This document shows positions 19,988-28,951 of a stretch of 64,000 nucleotides of DNA, one piece after another. Source of the DNA: Selaginella moellendorffii (lineage: Eukaryota; Streptophyta; Lycopodiopsida; Selaginellales; Selaginellaceae); assembly GCF_000143415.4 (NCBI RefSeq), contig NW_003314358.1, positions 444,731 to 508,730 on the forward strand, given 5' to 3'. Position 1 is the first letter of the stretch; the number at the start of each line of letters is the position of its first letter. Made by a program: the position numbers and the translations under genes. Under the pieces are notes generated by a model, which worked only from the letters and a program-made list of their open reading frames with translations, ran no database searches and had not been told where the DNA came from.

Positions 19988-20494
19988 TCAACAAGTATTT
20001 TTATTTACAAATGAGTAATGTGTGTTGCAACTTGTCCAGCCAGAACATATACTGTAAAAGCTATGTTGTAATTTATCATATTTTCTGCTTTTTGAGCTTA
20101 ATAATAAATCAGTATGCCATGGTTTATTATAAAATATTCCTATAGTTAATAATCCATTATCTAAAGAAACAAATCCCCCATGAAAGTAAAGATTACATTC
20201 GTTCCATATAATATTATAAGCCTCAATTATGTCATCCAAAATATTTGGGTAATATGATTCAATAGTAAAAGACACAACTATGTTGTGGTTGAAAATAAAT
20301 CGTCTATTGCCAATATTCTTTTGACGGACAAATTCTAAAATCTGATATTTAAAATCACAAACCCCTTGTTGTGTGAAATACTGACTTGTATATCCTGTAA
20401 TACAACCTTTCATGAATTCAGAGCTCATTCCCGATACTTTATTAACCATTAAAGAAACTGTTACTATGAATAATTTTGTTATCATTTTTAACAC
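19988..20494 (-). CDS. cysteine-containing, probably secreted protein of unknown family (168 aa)
   Basis: An open frame of 168 codons on the minus strand. The N-terminus (MLKMITKLFIVTVSLMVNKV) is a plausible signal peptide cut near residue 22. The rest has six cysteines, including CSGW-x-x-C and a C-terminal Cys, and is rich in Tyr, Asn and Ser (for example SLDNGLLTIGIFYNKPWHTD). I do not recognise a family. Two damaged relatives lie at 24193-24515 (minus) and 24890-25095 (plus). They share the SLDNGLLTIGI block, a KYDKLQHSFYSICSGWTSCN-like block and the C-terminal Cys, so this is a small local gene family with one intact member here. A TATA-like TATTTATATATT lies at 20511-20522, rather close to the first ATG, so the second Met (20485) may be used. 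Confidence 0.55.
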   Translation of the reverse strand: MLKMITKLFIVTVSLMVNKVSGMSSEFMKGCITGYTSQYFTQQGVCDFKYQILEFVRQKNIGNRRFIFNHNIVVSFTIESYYPNILDDIIEAYNIIWNECNLYFHGGFVSLDNGLLTIGIFYNKPWHTDLLLSSKSRKYDKLQHSFYSICSGWTSCNTHYSFVNKNTC

Positions 20495-20744
20495 TAAATC
20501 TCAGCCTTGCAATATATAAATAGTGTTGTTAAGAATAGTAATTCAACATTTGGCACAAAATTGTAATTGCTTCGTCGAGAAGAATAACACGGCCTAAAGT
20601 GTGCTGTAGTGCTCCATTCCCTGGAGTGATACTATTGCTGCCAAGCCATATTTCACCTTTTCAAATATTAGAGCTCTTCCATTCAAACTTTTGCCGTTCA
20701 CAAATTCCTGAATCATTGACTGTTGACCGTTTACTTTTATTTTG

Positions 20745-23243
20745 TCATCTCTTCTGTTCCTTGTAAATGTCTGATATCAACACGAAGGCCGAAGAACTGG
20801 TCTCTACATTTTTCATGGCTTGGAAAGCAATGGTTCCAGTCGATGCATTCTTCCACTTCCACGACGAGCTAAGAACGCTCGTCCACAGTGGATCACTCGC
20901 CTCGCAAGGAATGCTCTTCGCCATAGCCACCGCCTCGTCCAGTCGATCAGCTCTTCCCAGCAAATCCACCAAACAAGTGAAATGCTTCACGTCTGGAGCA
21001 ACCCCGTGCTCCAAAACCATGGCCTGGAAGTAATCCTTGGCTCGATCGACCAGGCCGGCGTGGCTACACAGCACTAGCATCGCCAGGAACGTCACTCCAT
21101 TCGGCCGGATTGGAGTTTCACCGCTGCAAAGCCTCTCGAACGCTTCAAACGCCTGCTTGCTATCACCCTGCCGGCTATACCCATCGATGAGAGCGTTCCA
21201 GGAAACGATGTCTCTTCTCTTGCCTCCGATCCACTCGAAAACTCTGCGAGCGTCCGCCATGCTTCCACACTTCCCGTAGAAATCCACCAAGCTGTTGCAG
21301 ACCATCGTATCCTTCTCGCGGATGCCGGCGCTGGAAATCTCTGCCTCCACTTTCCTGCCGGCCTCTAGAGCTCCCAAGCTTCCGCAAGCCTTGAGCACCG
21401 CGACGTAAGTTATAGCATCCGGAGTGAAGCCTTCCCGTTTCATTCGAGAGTAGAGCTCGAGAGCTGCGTCGGCCTGGCCACTCTCCGTGCTTCCCAGAAT
21501 GAGAGAGTTCCACGACACTGTGTTTCGCTGCTCCATCTTCTCAAAGACACCGCGAGCCTCGGCCAAGCTTCCACACCTCGCGTACATGTCGACTAAAGCG
21601 CTTGCTACGAAGATCTGCTGTTCGTTTCTGGTTGTGGCAGCATCGAAGTGAATGCCCCGGCCTTTCTCCAAGCACTGTGTCCTGTTGTTCTCGTCCCCCT
21701 CTGCCAAGCTCACGCAGGCCTTGAGTGCTGCGAGTATAGTGACGTGATTCACCGGACAGCCTTCTTCTTTCATTCTTGTGTAGAGATCTAAAGCCAGCTT
21801 TCCTTCACCGGTCTCAGCATAGCCTAGAATCATCTCACTCCACGAGAGCTGGTCCTTGTGATGGATGGCTGAGAAAACTCTGCTAGCGTCTTCCATGCTC
21901 CCACACTGAGCATAAGCATGCACGAGACAGTTTGCGACGAAAGCGTGTAGATCATGGCTCGTTGATTGAGTAGCTAGAGTGTGTATGGCTTTGCTTCTTG
22001 ACAAGCTCGCCACCTTCACCACTTTCCCGTTGACAAGAGTGCCTGCTTCGCTCTGCGCCAAGCACACACAAGCCTTGAGTGCTGCGAGAAAGGTTACGTG
22101 GTTTGGAGCACAGGTACCTTCTTCTCGCATCCTAGCAAACAGCTCCAGAGCTTTCTCGCCTTCGCCACCCTCTGCATAGCCGAGAATAATAGAGTTCCAG
22201 GTGACCAGATCGAGACTGCTCATACCTTCAAACACCCCGCGAGCGAGAAGCAAGCAGCCGCATTTGGAGTACAAATCCACGAGCGCGTTTGCAACGAAGA
22301 CGTGCATCTCTTGAGCGTGTCTAGCCGCTTGAGCGTGAAGGATTCTTCCTCTTCGCAGCGCCTCCATCTTCACAGACCTGTCCGAGGCGATTTCCTTCTC
22401 TGCCAGACCAACACAAGCTTTGAGCGCAGCGACAAAGGTGATCGAGTCTGGAGCAATACCTTCGTGTTGCATTCGCGAGTGGAACTCGAGAGCTAGCTCC
22501 TCATCCCCGGCGTCCGCAAATCCCAGTATCATCTCGGTCCACGAGACGACACTAAGTTCCTCCATTCTCTCGAAAACAATGCTCGCGTCCACCATGCTCC
22601 TGCACGTCGCATACATATCAATCAAAGCATTCGCAACGTAAATGTGTACCTCTCTATCGAGCCTGGCAACCCAAGCATGGATCTCCCTTCCTCTCCTCAA
22701 GAACTCGCATGGAACTGGGAAGTTTGTCTCAAGAGCTAGCTTGCCTCGATGATTCTTCTTCGCGAGGCTCGTGCACGCCTTGAGCGCTGCCAGGAACGTT
22801 ACGTGATTTGCGACGGCGTCGCCATGGCCGTGTTCGCCAGAGAAGAGGCGTCCATAGACTTCTAGAGCCAATTCATCCTCGCCCCTGTCCACGCATCCCA
22901 GAATGATACAATTCCACGCCACAACGTTCTTGCTGCGATCCATCCCCTCGAAAACCTGGAATGCCTCGCCCAGGCTGCCGCATCGAGCATACATGTGAAC
23001 CAGCGTCGTGGCCACGAAGAGATTGGACGCCGCGGCGCCCTGGATCGCATCCCTGTGAATCATCCTGCCATTGTGGAGATCTTTGGCGCTGCCGCAGCAT
23101 TTGAGCGCCGCGACAATGGCAGCCACGCCCGGCCGGGCTCCCGATCGCTGGGTGTCAAGGTAAATCCTCAGCGCTACCCTGTCCTCGCTACGATTCCGTG
23201 CCGGGGCAGGGAGCGGGCGCACTGATTCTCCAGCCCTGCGCAT
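20745..23243 (-). CDS. PLS-class PPR protein with truncated E domain, 832 aa
   Basis: A single 832-codon exon. After a short basic N-terminus (MRRAGESVRPLPAPARNRS) the protein is a long P-L-S repeat array: repeated DMYARCGS-type, VVSWTEMILGFADAG-type and PDAITYVAVLKACGSLG-type segments run from about residue 40 to 740. The C-terminus reads DPLWTSVLSSSWKW followed by SSSAFVLISDIYKEQKR and stop, which matches the beginning of the E1 motif. The rest of E, E+ and any DYW deaminase are absent. Such proteins bind organellar RNA and in editing complexes may rely on a DYW partner in trans. The target is unknown. Several repeats are spaced by long Lys/Glu-rich insertions (for example around AEKEIASDRSVKMEALRRG). 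The N-terminus is only weakly presequence-like. A PPR fragment in opposite orientation lies just upstream. Confidence 0.93.
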   Translation of the reverse strand: MRRAGESVRPLPAPARNRSEDRVALRIYLDTQRSGARPGVAAIVAALKCCGSAKDLHNGRMIHRDAIQGAAASNLFVATTLVHMYARCGSLGEAFQVFEGMDRSKNVVAWNCIILGCVDRGEDELALEVYGRLFSGEHGHGDAVANHVTFLAALKACTSLAKKNHRGKLALETNFPVPCEFLRRGREIHAWVARLDREVHIYVANALIDMYATCRSMVDASIVFERMEELSVVSWTEMILGFADAGDEELALEFHSRMQHEGIAPDSITFVAALKACVGLAEKEIASDRSVKMEALRRGRILHAQAARHAQEMHVFVANALVDLYSKCGCLLLARGVFEGMSSLDLVTWNSIILGYAEGGEGEKALELFARMREEGTCAPNHVTFLAALKACVCLAQSEAGTLVNGKVVKVASLSRSKAIHTLATQSTSHDLHAFVANCLVHAYAQCGSMEDASRVFSAIHHKDQLSWSEMILGYAETGEGKLALDLYTRMKEEGCPVNHVTILAALKACVSLAEGDENNRTQCLEKGRGIHFDAATTRNEQQIFVASALVDMYARCGSLAEARGVFEKMEQRNTVSWNSLILGSTESGQADAALELYSRMKREGFTPDAITYVAVLKACGSLGALEAGRKVEAEISSAGIREKDTMVCNSLVDFYGKCGSMADARRVFEWIGGKRRDIVSWNALIDGYSRQGDSKQAFEAFERLCSGETPIRPNGVTFLAMLVLCSHAGLVDRAKDYFQAMVLEHGVAPDVKHFTCLVDLLGRADRLDEAVAMAKSIPCEASDPLWTSVLSSSWKWKNASTGTIAFQAMKNVETSSSAFVLISDIYKEQKR

Positions 23244-23294
23244 TGAGCGCTAGTTACCTGGATTTTTCCTAGGGTTTATCGAGTTTTCGATGCG

Positions 23295-23420
23295 GTTCTA
23301 GCAGCACGACATCGTTTCCTGGACAGGGATCATCACAGGCTATGCTCACGAGAGCAAAGATGGAGAAGAAACTTTGCTTCTGCGATCAAAGCTTGCAAGA
23401 CTCTCATGAAAATAAAGCTT
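23295..23420 (+). pseudogene. PPR gene fragment
   Basis: The plus strand reads RVFDAV, then DIVSWTGIITGYAHESKDGE, then after a frameshift NFASAIKACKTL, which is the L-S-P text of a PLS-class PPR gene. It stops within about 130 bases. It lies about 50 bases from the start of the 832-aa PPR gene and points away from it, so it is a separate broken copy. Confidence 0.65.
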
Positions 23421-24192
23421 GTGAAAATGGAAGTTTGATAAGATCTTCGTCCAGCATCCAAGTTGCCAGACGAGAGTACTGCGTTGTCCAAGGCCTTTGC
23501 ACCTCGAGCGTGGATCGCCATGGTTCTCTCGAGTAGCTTCATGTCACCCTCTCCTTACGAAGACCTTCCCATTCTCTGAGAGAAAGCTCAAGAACTAGGA
23601 TTCTTTCCCTCGTCCAGAGCCTTGATCGAGAAGATCCAGGAAAGTTGGGCCGTTTGGATGGCAGCCACGTCTTTGCGTCGGTGAGAACATCCATCCTCGA
23701 TCTCCTCCATGCAGCCGTTCGTGTAGATGTTGGCCGATGGATCTCCCTGCGCGCATACCTTGGCCGCTAGCAGTGATCGCGCATTTAAATTTGAAGATTC
23801 GAAATGAAGCACGCTAAAGTTTAACAATTCTAAGGACGATAGTAAAAGTTAAGAAACACTCATTTCCTGTTAACTTCATCGTACTTTGGTTTCACACCTT
23901 CTAGCATTGTTGGCTCTTTCATCCACTTGTAGAGATCACGAAGAGGGGGCATACATTGTTTATTTTCTTCCAGTGCCTCACAATTCTGTTGAAGAATTGT
24001 GCCGTAATTTCTAAACATCGGTAAAGAATAGTGATACGAATGTTGTGGCAGTATACTCTTCTCATGAGAGCATGAGAAATCCATCAAAACTACTGGCTAT
24101 CAAGGACGATGTGTCTTTTATGATTACTGATGATTTACATTGTACATATATAGTTTTGTAGTTTTTAATTGGCAGTGAAGCCATTTTTAATT
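23421..24192. other. stretch without confident gene
   Basis: Contains a 75-codon minus frame at 23860-24087 (KYDEVNRK at the end, QQNCEALEENKQCMPP inside). It has protein-like composition but no recognised family, and could be an exon of the decayed neighbour at 24193-24515. The region around 23588-23827 has a similar short minus frame. Neither can be supported further. Confidence 0.3.
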
Positions 24193-24515
24193 TCAGCAAC
24201 TGCTTTCATAGACTTCAGAGAAATGTGTATTACAACTTATCCATCCGGGACATACACTATAAAAGCTACGTAATTTATCCTGTTGTTTGCTTTCATGGCT
24301 TAATAAAAAATGTTGTTGATCATATATTTTGATCGACAACAATCCGTTATCTAAAGTAACAAATATTAAAAGCCTCAAACTCCTTGGGTAATATGATTTA
24401 ACTAGCATTCACATATTCCGCCTAAAATTAAATGTTCTGCTAATATTTTGCATTATAAATTCTAAAATCTCATATTTAAACTCACAAACCTCCTCTTTTT
24501 TTTAAAATAGGGAGT
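24193..24515 (-). pseudogene. relic of the 168-aa unknown protein family, copy 2
   Basis: On the minus strand, CEFKYEILEFIMQN is followed by a stop and then a frame with TLDNGLLSIKIYDQQHF, QQDKLRSFYSVCPGWISCNT and the C-terminal ESSC. These blocks align with the protein at 19988-20494. An internal segment of about 40 residues (ECNLYFHGG region) is missing and the N-terminal signal region is not found, so the copy is broken. Confidence 0.75.
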
Positions 24516-24889
24516 CAGAGACCTATTATATTAACTATTAAGAAAATTGTTAAGAAATATTTTTTTAACATTTTTAAGAAATGAAAATAAACTAAATCCC
24601 TGAAATATATATATACCTTCCAGGCCTTCTCGACAAAGTAGTCCCATCTCAGTTTCAAACAAATAGTGAGGGCACCAAATGTTGCTATCAATACTATTTA
24701 TATAGTATTTCATATTGTTAGTGCCTTCCTAATAAGATTTAATGGTTTATATATATCCGGAATAAATGTGAACATTTACAATAAGGGGTTGATTTTAAAT
24801 ATTAGATTTAAGATTTGGCATTAGAGTCATAATATAGATGTGGCTTTTGCTCCTAAATCATATTGCCCAAAGATATAGTTCAGGCTTAT

Positions 24890-25095
24890 AATTTTATAAG
24901 GAATGAATGCAATATTTATTTTCAAGAAAGATTTTTTTATTTGGATAATGGATTGTTAACTATAGGAATATATTATAAACTGATTTATTCTTAAGCTCCG
25001 AAAACAGAAATATAACTTTTAAAGTAGATGTTCTGGTTGGACAAGTTGAATATACATTTTCATTTGTGAATAAAATACCTCTTGAGATTAAAAAC
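24890..25095 (+). pseudogene. relic of the 168-aa unknown protein family, copy 3
   Basis: On the plus strand, RNECNIYF, YLDNGLLTIGIYY and (after stops) an equivalent of the WTSCNTHYSFVNKN segment follow the same order as in the intact gene. Several in-frame stops and a short deletion after GIYY are present. Nucleotide similarity to the gene at 19988-20494 is obvious over about 190 bases. Confidence 0.7.
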
Positions 25096-25599
25096 TACTA
25101 ATTCTTAACAACTCATCTGTGGCAACTGGTTAGATAAGGACAGAATATGCCATCCTAGTGAAAGTGACATCAATTATATTAATGGACTAGGCAGAGTGAA
25201 ATATGGGGTGAATCTCACAAATTATGACTTTGCTACCCATTTCATATCAGCTCCAAACCCACTTTATCACTGTATGGGCACTTTATGTGCTAGGGGGGAG
25301 GTTGGGATTGGTCCCTGCCAAATCTCTTACCACAAATATCTACATATAAAGATGAATTATTTTAATAAACTAAAAACATATTTATTTGAACTAAATATTT
25401 GGTATATAGTGTCTGTATAATACCTCTAGTGTAATTATGATTGAATTGAATTAGTGTAACTTTGGTATATAATAAACTGCATAACACTTTAACATGAAGA
25501 ATTTAAAAAACTCTATTGCAATTGAAAATTATAGTAAGAATAAGAAGAGAGAGATTAAATTTAGTTTATTGATATAAAATTGCCATATTTTTATGTTAA
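25096..25599. other. AT-rich stretch without recognisable gene
   Basis: Very AT-rich with short frames only. Nothing identifiable. Confidence 0.4.
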
Positions 25600-26240
25600 A
25601 TTTAAAACTATTTTCTGTGTTCTATTTATGATGCTGATTATAATACAAGACACATTATCTATATTAAACCAAACTGTGTTTTAATTTTATGATAATGCTT
25701 GAATTAGATATCATCCATATTAAAAAATATTATGTTCCAGTTTCTCTACATTAAAACCTATTTTCTGTGTTCTATTTTTGCTGCTGATTATAATACAAGA
25801 CACATTATCTATATTAAACCAAATTATGTTTTAATTTTATGATAATGCTTAATAGAATCATATGTCAACTATATTAAAGAAACTATTATGTGTTAGTTTT
25901 ATATAAGATCTAATAAGCCGCAGCCTTTATCTTTCCAGTTTCATAAATATTCTTAAGAGAATTAGATATCATCCATATTATGTTCCAGTTTCTCTACATT
26001 AAAACCTAATATTACATTTTTGTACTACATATAATGCATCATATTATTTATATTAAAAACTCAGAATAATTCTTGAGAAAATCATATGTTATCTACATTT
26101 AAAAACCACATTAAGCTTTAGTTTCAGAATATCTATATTAAGAAAATTTTTTGTTTTAGTTGCATAATAGGCTTGATAGAATCAAATGTTGTATATATTA
26201 AAAGCTACATAAAAATTAGACTATATGAATAAATTGCTAC
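25600..26240. repeat. AT-rich degenerate tandem repeats, 150-bp duplicated unit
   Basis: The segment beginning CTATTTTCTGTGTTCTATTT at 25608 recurs at 25758, a 150-bp period, including the phrases ATTATAATACAAGACACATT and TTATGATAATGCTT. A part of the unit (GAATTAGATATCATCCATATTA, split here as GAATTAGATA plus TCATCCATATTA) returns again near 25958. The following 200 bases contain many variants of CTATATTAAAA and ATCATATGT. This looks like an old local satellite or a tandemly rearranged transposon end. Confidence 0.75.
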
Positions 26241-26259
26241 GTGTTGCATATAAGAACAT

Positions 26260-26573
26260 TTGGTTTGCTTAATTGTAGTGTTATTCTTACTTATTAATCA
26301 AATTTATCAAGTAAGATTTATAATTATAAACATACTTGTAATTTATAAACACAGGATTAATGTTATCACATATCAACCATTAAATGATTGAATAAAAAAG
26401 AATATACTAGAAAAGGTTTAAAAAAGCTTATAAATTATAAACATGTTTATAAATCATAAATACAAAATTAATCTAAATGAATGACAACTGTTAGATGGTG
26501 GAATATCCTAGAATATCTAAGTATATTCTAGATATATTCACTACCCCGACAGGTTTGCTTAAGCAAACCAAAA
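26260..26573. repeat. MITE-like inverted-terminal repeat, copy 2
   Basis: Starts TTTGGTTTGCTTAATTG and ends with the inverted GCTTAAGCAAACCAAAAA. It is homologous along its length to 4850-5092, with extra AT-rich internal sequence. There is no coding capacity. Confidence 0.6.
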
Positions 26574-26689
26574 ACCATATATAAAATGAAAATTATATTT
26601 TTGGGCACTTGAGATTTATCACAACAGTAAAAGTTAATGTTAGTTTGGTAGAGAATGAAATCACCTGGGACAAGGCTGTGAAGTCAGAG

Positions 26690-27260
26690 GTAGCAAAGAG
26701 AAAGAATACTTCATGCTCAAACAACTAGAAACACTCAAGAAATGAAACTCTTCATTGCCAATACACTCAACTCCAAATGGGGCTGTTTGCTTCTCTGCTT
26801 GCCATCTGGTTACCTGGAACATTATAATTCTCAGCCATGCAGAGGGTGAAGGTGAGAAAGCTCTAGATTTTTTTGCTAGGATGCAAGGAGGTACTTGTGC
26901 TCCAAACAACATAACCTGTACTCAAGGCTTGTATATGCTTAGCATAGAGTGAAGCAAACACCTTTATCAATAACAAAGTGTTGAAGGTGGCAAGCTTGTC
27001 GAGAAGCAAAACCATACATACTCTAGTTACTCAATCAATGACCCATGATCTATTACATGCTTAAGTCACTAACAGTCTAGTGCATGCTTATGCTCAATGT
27101 GGGAGCATAAAAGACACTAGTAGAGTTTTCCTGGCCATCCAATGCAATGACTAGCTCTCATGGAGGGATATAATTCTAGGCTATTCCAAGACTAGTGAAG
27201 GAAAGTTGGCTTTGAATCTCTACAAGAATTAAGGAAGAAGGCTCCACATCACAATTGTTG
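26690..27260 (+). pseudogene. partial, CpG-decayed copy of the 832-aa PPR gene
   Basis: This plus-strand segment aligns with the central part of the minus-strand PPR gene (20745-23243): HLVTWNIIILSHAEGEGEKA, FFARMQGGTCAPNNIT, then damaged equivalents of the KVVKVASLSRSKAIHTL, HAYAQCGSMEDASRVF and ALDLYTRMKEEG regions. Frameshifts and stops abound. Differences are dominated by C-to-T and G-to-A changes at former CpG sites (for example CACGCTC to CATGCTC, CTTCGTT to CTTCATT), as expected for an old methylated copy. Confidence 0.85.
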
Positions 27261-28690
27261 ACAAGAATGAGTGATAATTGATGGTTAAGGATAATCTTTC
27301 GTGACTCATGACCCTCTAGTGACCACACCTCTTCTTCCCGCTATCCTAGATCAAACCTTGATCCAATCTTGAGCCATAACAGCTCTCCAAGCTAGTGAAT
27401 ACACATAGTGCCACTTGATGCCTTTGCTCCAGCATCTCTGGCTAGAGACTCCAGCCTTCTAGTGCACAGCCTTTGCTCCACACTTGTGCCTCTACTCCAC
27501 AGTGAGATCCTAAAATTGGAAGTCTCCCTCTCATCCTTTAATTGCTCCACTGCTCCCTCTCAAGGTGCTCTACCTCATATTGAAGCCTTGGATTATGCCA
27601 CTATGACTCACACCAATTGAAGCAAGAGCAAGGATCTTGAGAAGAAACCTTTGTCTTATGTTTGCCCTAAAATGAGCCTACACCAAATGACAGTACTCTT
27701 AATAGCTCTTTGCACCATCTCTCCATCATTTCACTATACTCACAAGGCTCTCTCCTTTGGCCAACACTTTTAGATCCTACCCAAGAATCAGAATGCCCTT
27801 GGTCACCTAGCATTGTCTCAATGCCTACCCTTCTCCTAGTGCCCGACACCTAATACCTAGACACCTCACTCACCCTTCACCTTTCTCTGTTAGTAGTGTC
27901 AACCCTTAACAGAGCCTTACACTCCACAGGTCTTGTTACTCTCTGGCATTGCCTCTAGACAATACGAACACCCAATGTCATACATGTGTTCAACAACATC
28001 TAGCAATCTTTGGTGCCTTTGTTGGTATCTAGTGCTTTGCTTAGTGCCTCTAGATAGCAAATACAATACTGTCTAGTGCCCGAGATCATGGTGTTCCAGC
28101 TGACAACGTTCCGGGCCTCCAATCTGTTGAAAACACGACGCCCGTCTTCCAAACGTCCACACTTGATATATTGGCAGCATCCAAAACACAAGGCCTCTAC
28201 CCTCACACCCTACACCATACTCAACATTGTTCCTTGGCATTGCCTTCTTTGGCATTGTCTCTCTATCTCAGCACTCAGTGCCTTTGCCTCAAACTAGGCT
28301 CTAGTGCAACCACAATCTAATCATCAACCTCTTTGCCCACTTCTAATTAACCTCCTCCTCACTAGCCTCATGAGAGCCATTGTCCCAAGATTTAGAGCCT
28401 TAATGCTTAAATACTATGAAAAGAATGGGAATGACAATGGATGGGCAAAGGATAATCTTTATTATATTACATTGAATATACAAAATAAACCAAGGGTTGT
28501 GACTTTTAGCCTATAAAATCTAGAAGTTGGTGAAACATGCCAAAAAAGAGCATATCACCTCAAGAATGTGTGAGCTTAGTAGAGGAGGACAAAACCACTT
28601 GAAGAAAGGCTAGAGGACACATATTTTTTTACACCATCGATTTGTAATTAACAAGTAATGAACAGCAGGATAAAGATAGTGTACCTAACG
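27261..28690. other. repeat-like stretch, unclassified
   Basis: Pyrimidine-rich DNA with a recurring word around CTAGTGCC or TAGTGCCTTTGC (for example near 27410, 28030 and 28070), suggesting a degenerate repeat or LTR of an unidentified element. It carries one PPR fragment (separate entry). No other gene can be supported. Confidence 0.35.
28080..28195 (-). pseudogene. PPR gene fragment
   Basis: The minus strand reads YIKCGRLEDGRRVFNRLEA followed by RNVVSWNTMISG, a clear S-to-P junction of a PLS-class PPR protein. Similarity ends abruptly on both sides, in repeat-like sequence. It is not from the same part as the neighbouring decayed copy at 26690-27260. Confidence 0.75.
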
Positions 28691-28702
28691 TTGAAAAAGC
28701 TC

Positions 28703-28864
28703 TCCCACGAGGTGCACGCAAGGTTTTAAAAAGAATGAGTGGTGATGTAAGATGATAAGATGGAAAACTCTCCCACGAGGTGCACGCAAGTATGTAAGAT
28801 GATAAGGTCCCACGAGGTGCACGCAAGGATGTAAGATGATAAGGTCCCACGAGGTGCACGCAAG
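28703..28864. repeat. promoter tandem repeats, 37-bp unit
   Basis: Four copies of the core TCCCACGAGGTGCACGCAAG start at 28703, 28771, 28808 and 28845. The last three are spaced exactly 37 bases. The spacer ATGTAAGATGATAAGG carries a GATAAG motif (I-box type) in each unit. The array ends 15 bases before the TATA box of the downstream secreted-peptide gene, so it is likely a repeated regulatory module. Confidence 0.9.
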
Positions 28865-28878
28865 GTTTTCGAATTTGC

Positions 28879-28886
28879 TATAAAAA
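28879..28886 (+). promoter_or_regulatory. TATA box of the MiAMP1-like gene
   Basis: TATAAAAA, 73 bases before the ATG at 28952. This predicts a leader of about 40 bases. It sits directly after the 37-bp repeats. Confidence 0.75.
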
Positions 28887-28951
28887 GCAGTGGAAAACGT
28901 TCTCTAGAACCCTGCAATTGAGAAGAGCTAACAGGATAGTCAAGAAGCAGC

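Noticed and set aside
28703-28864. The promoter repeats as a transposon footprint
   Set aside because: No inverted ends or target duplication; exact 37-base spacing and position before a TATA box fit local tandem duplication better.
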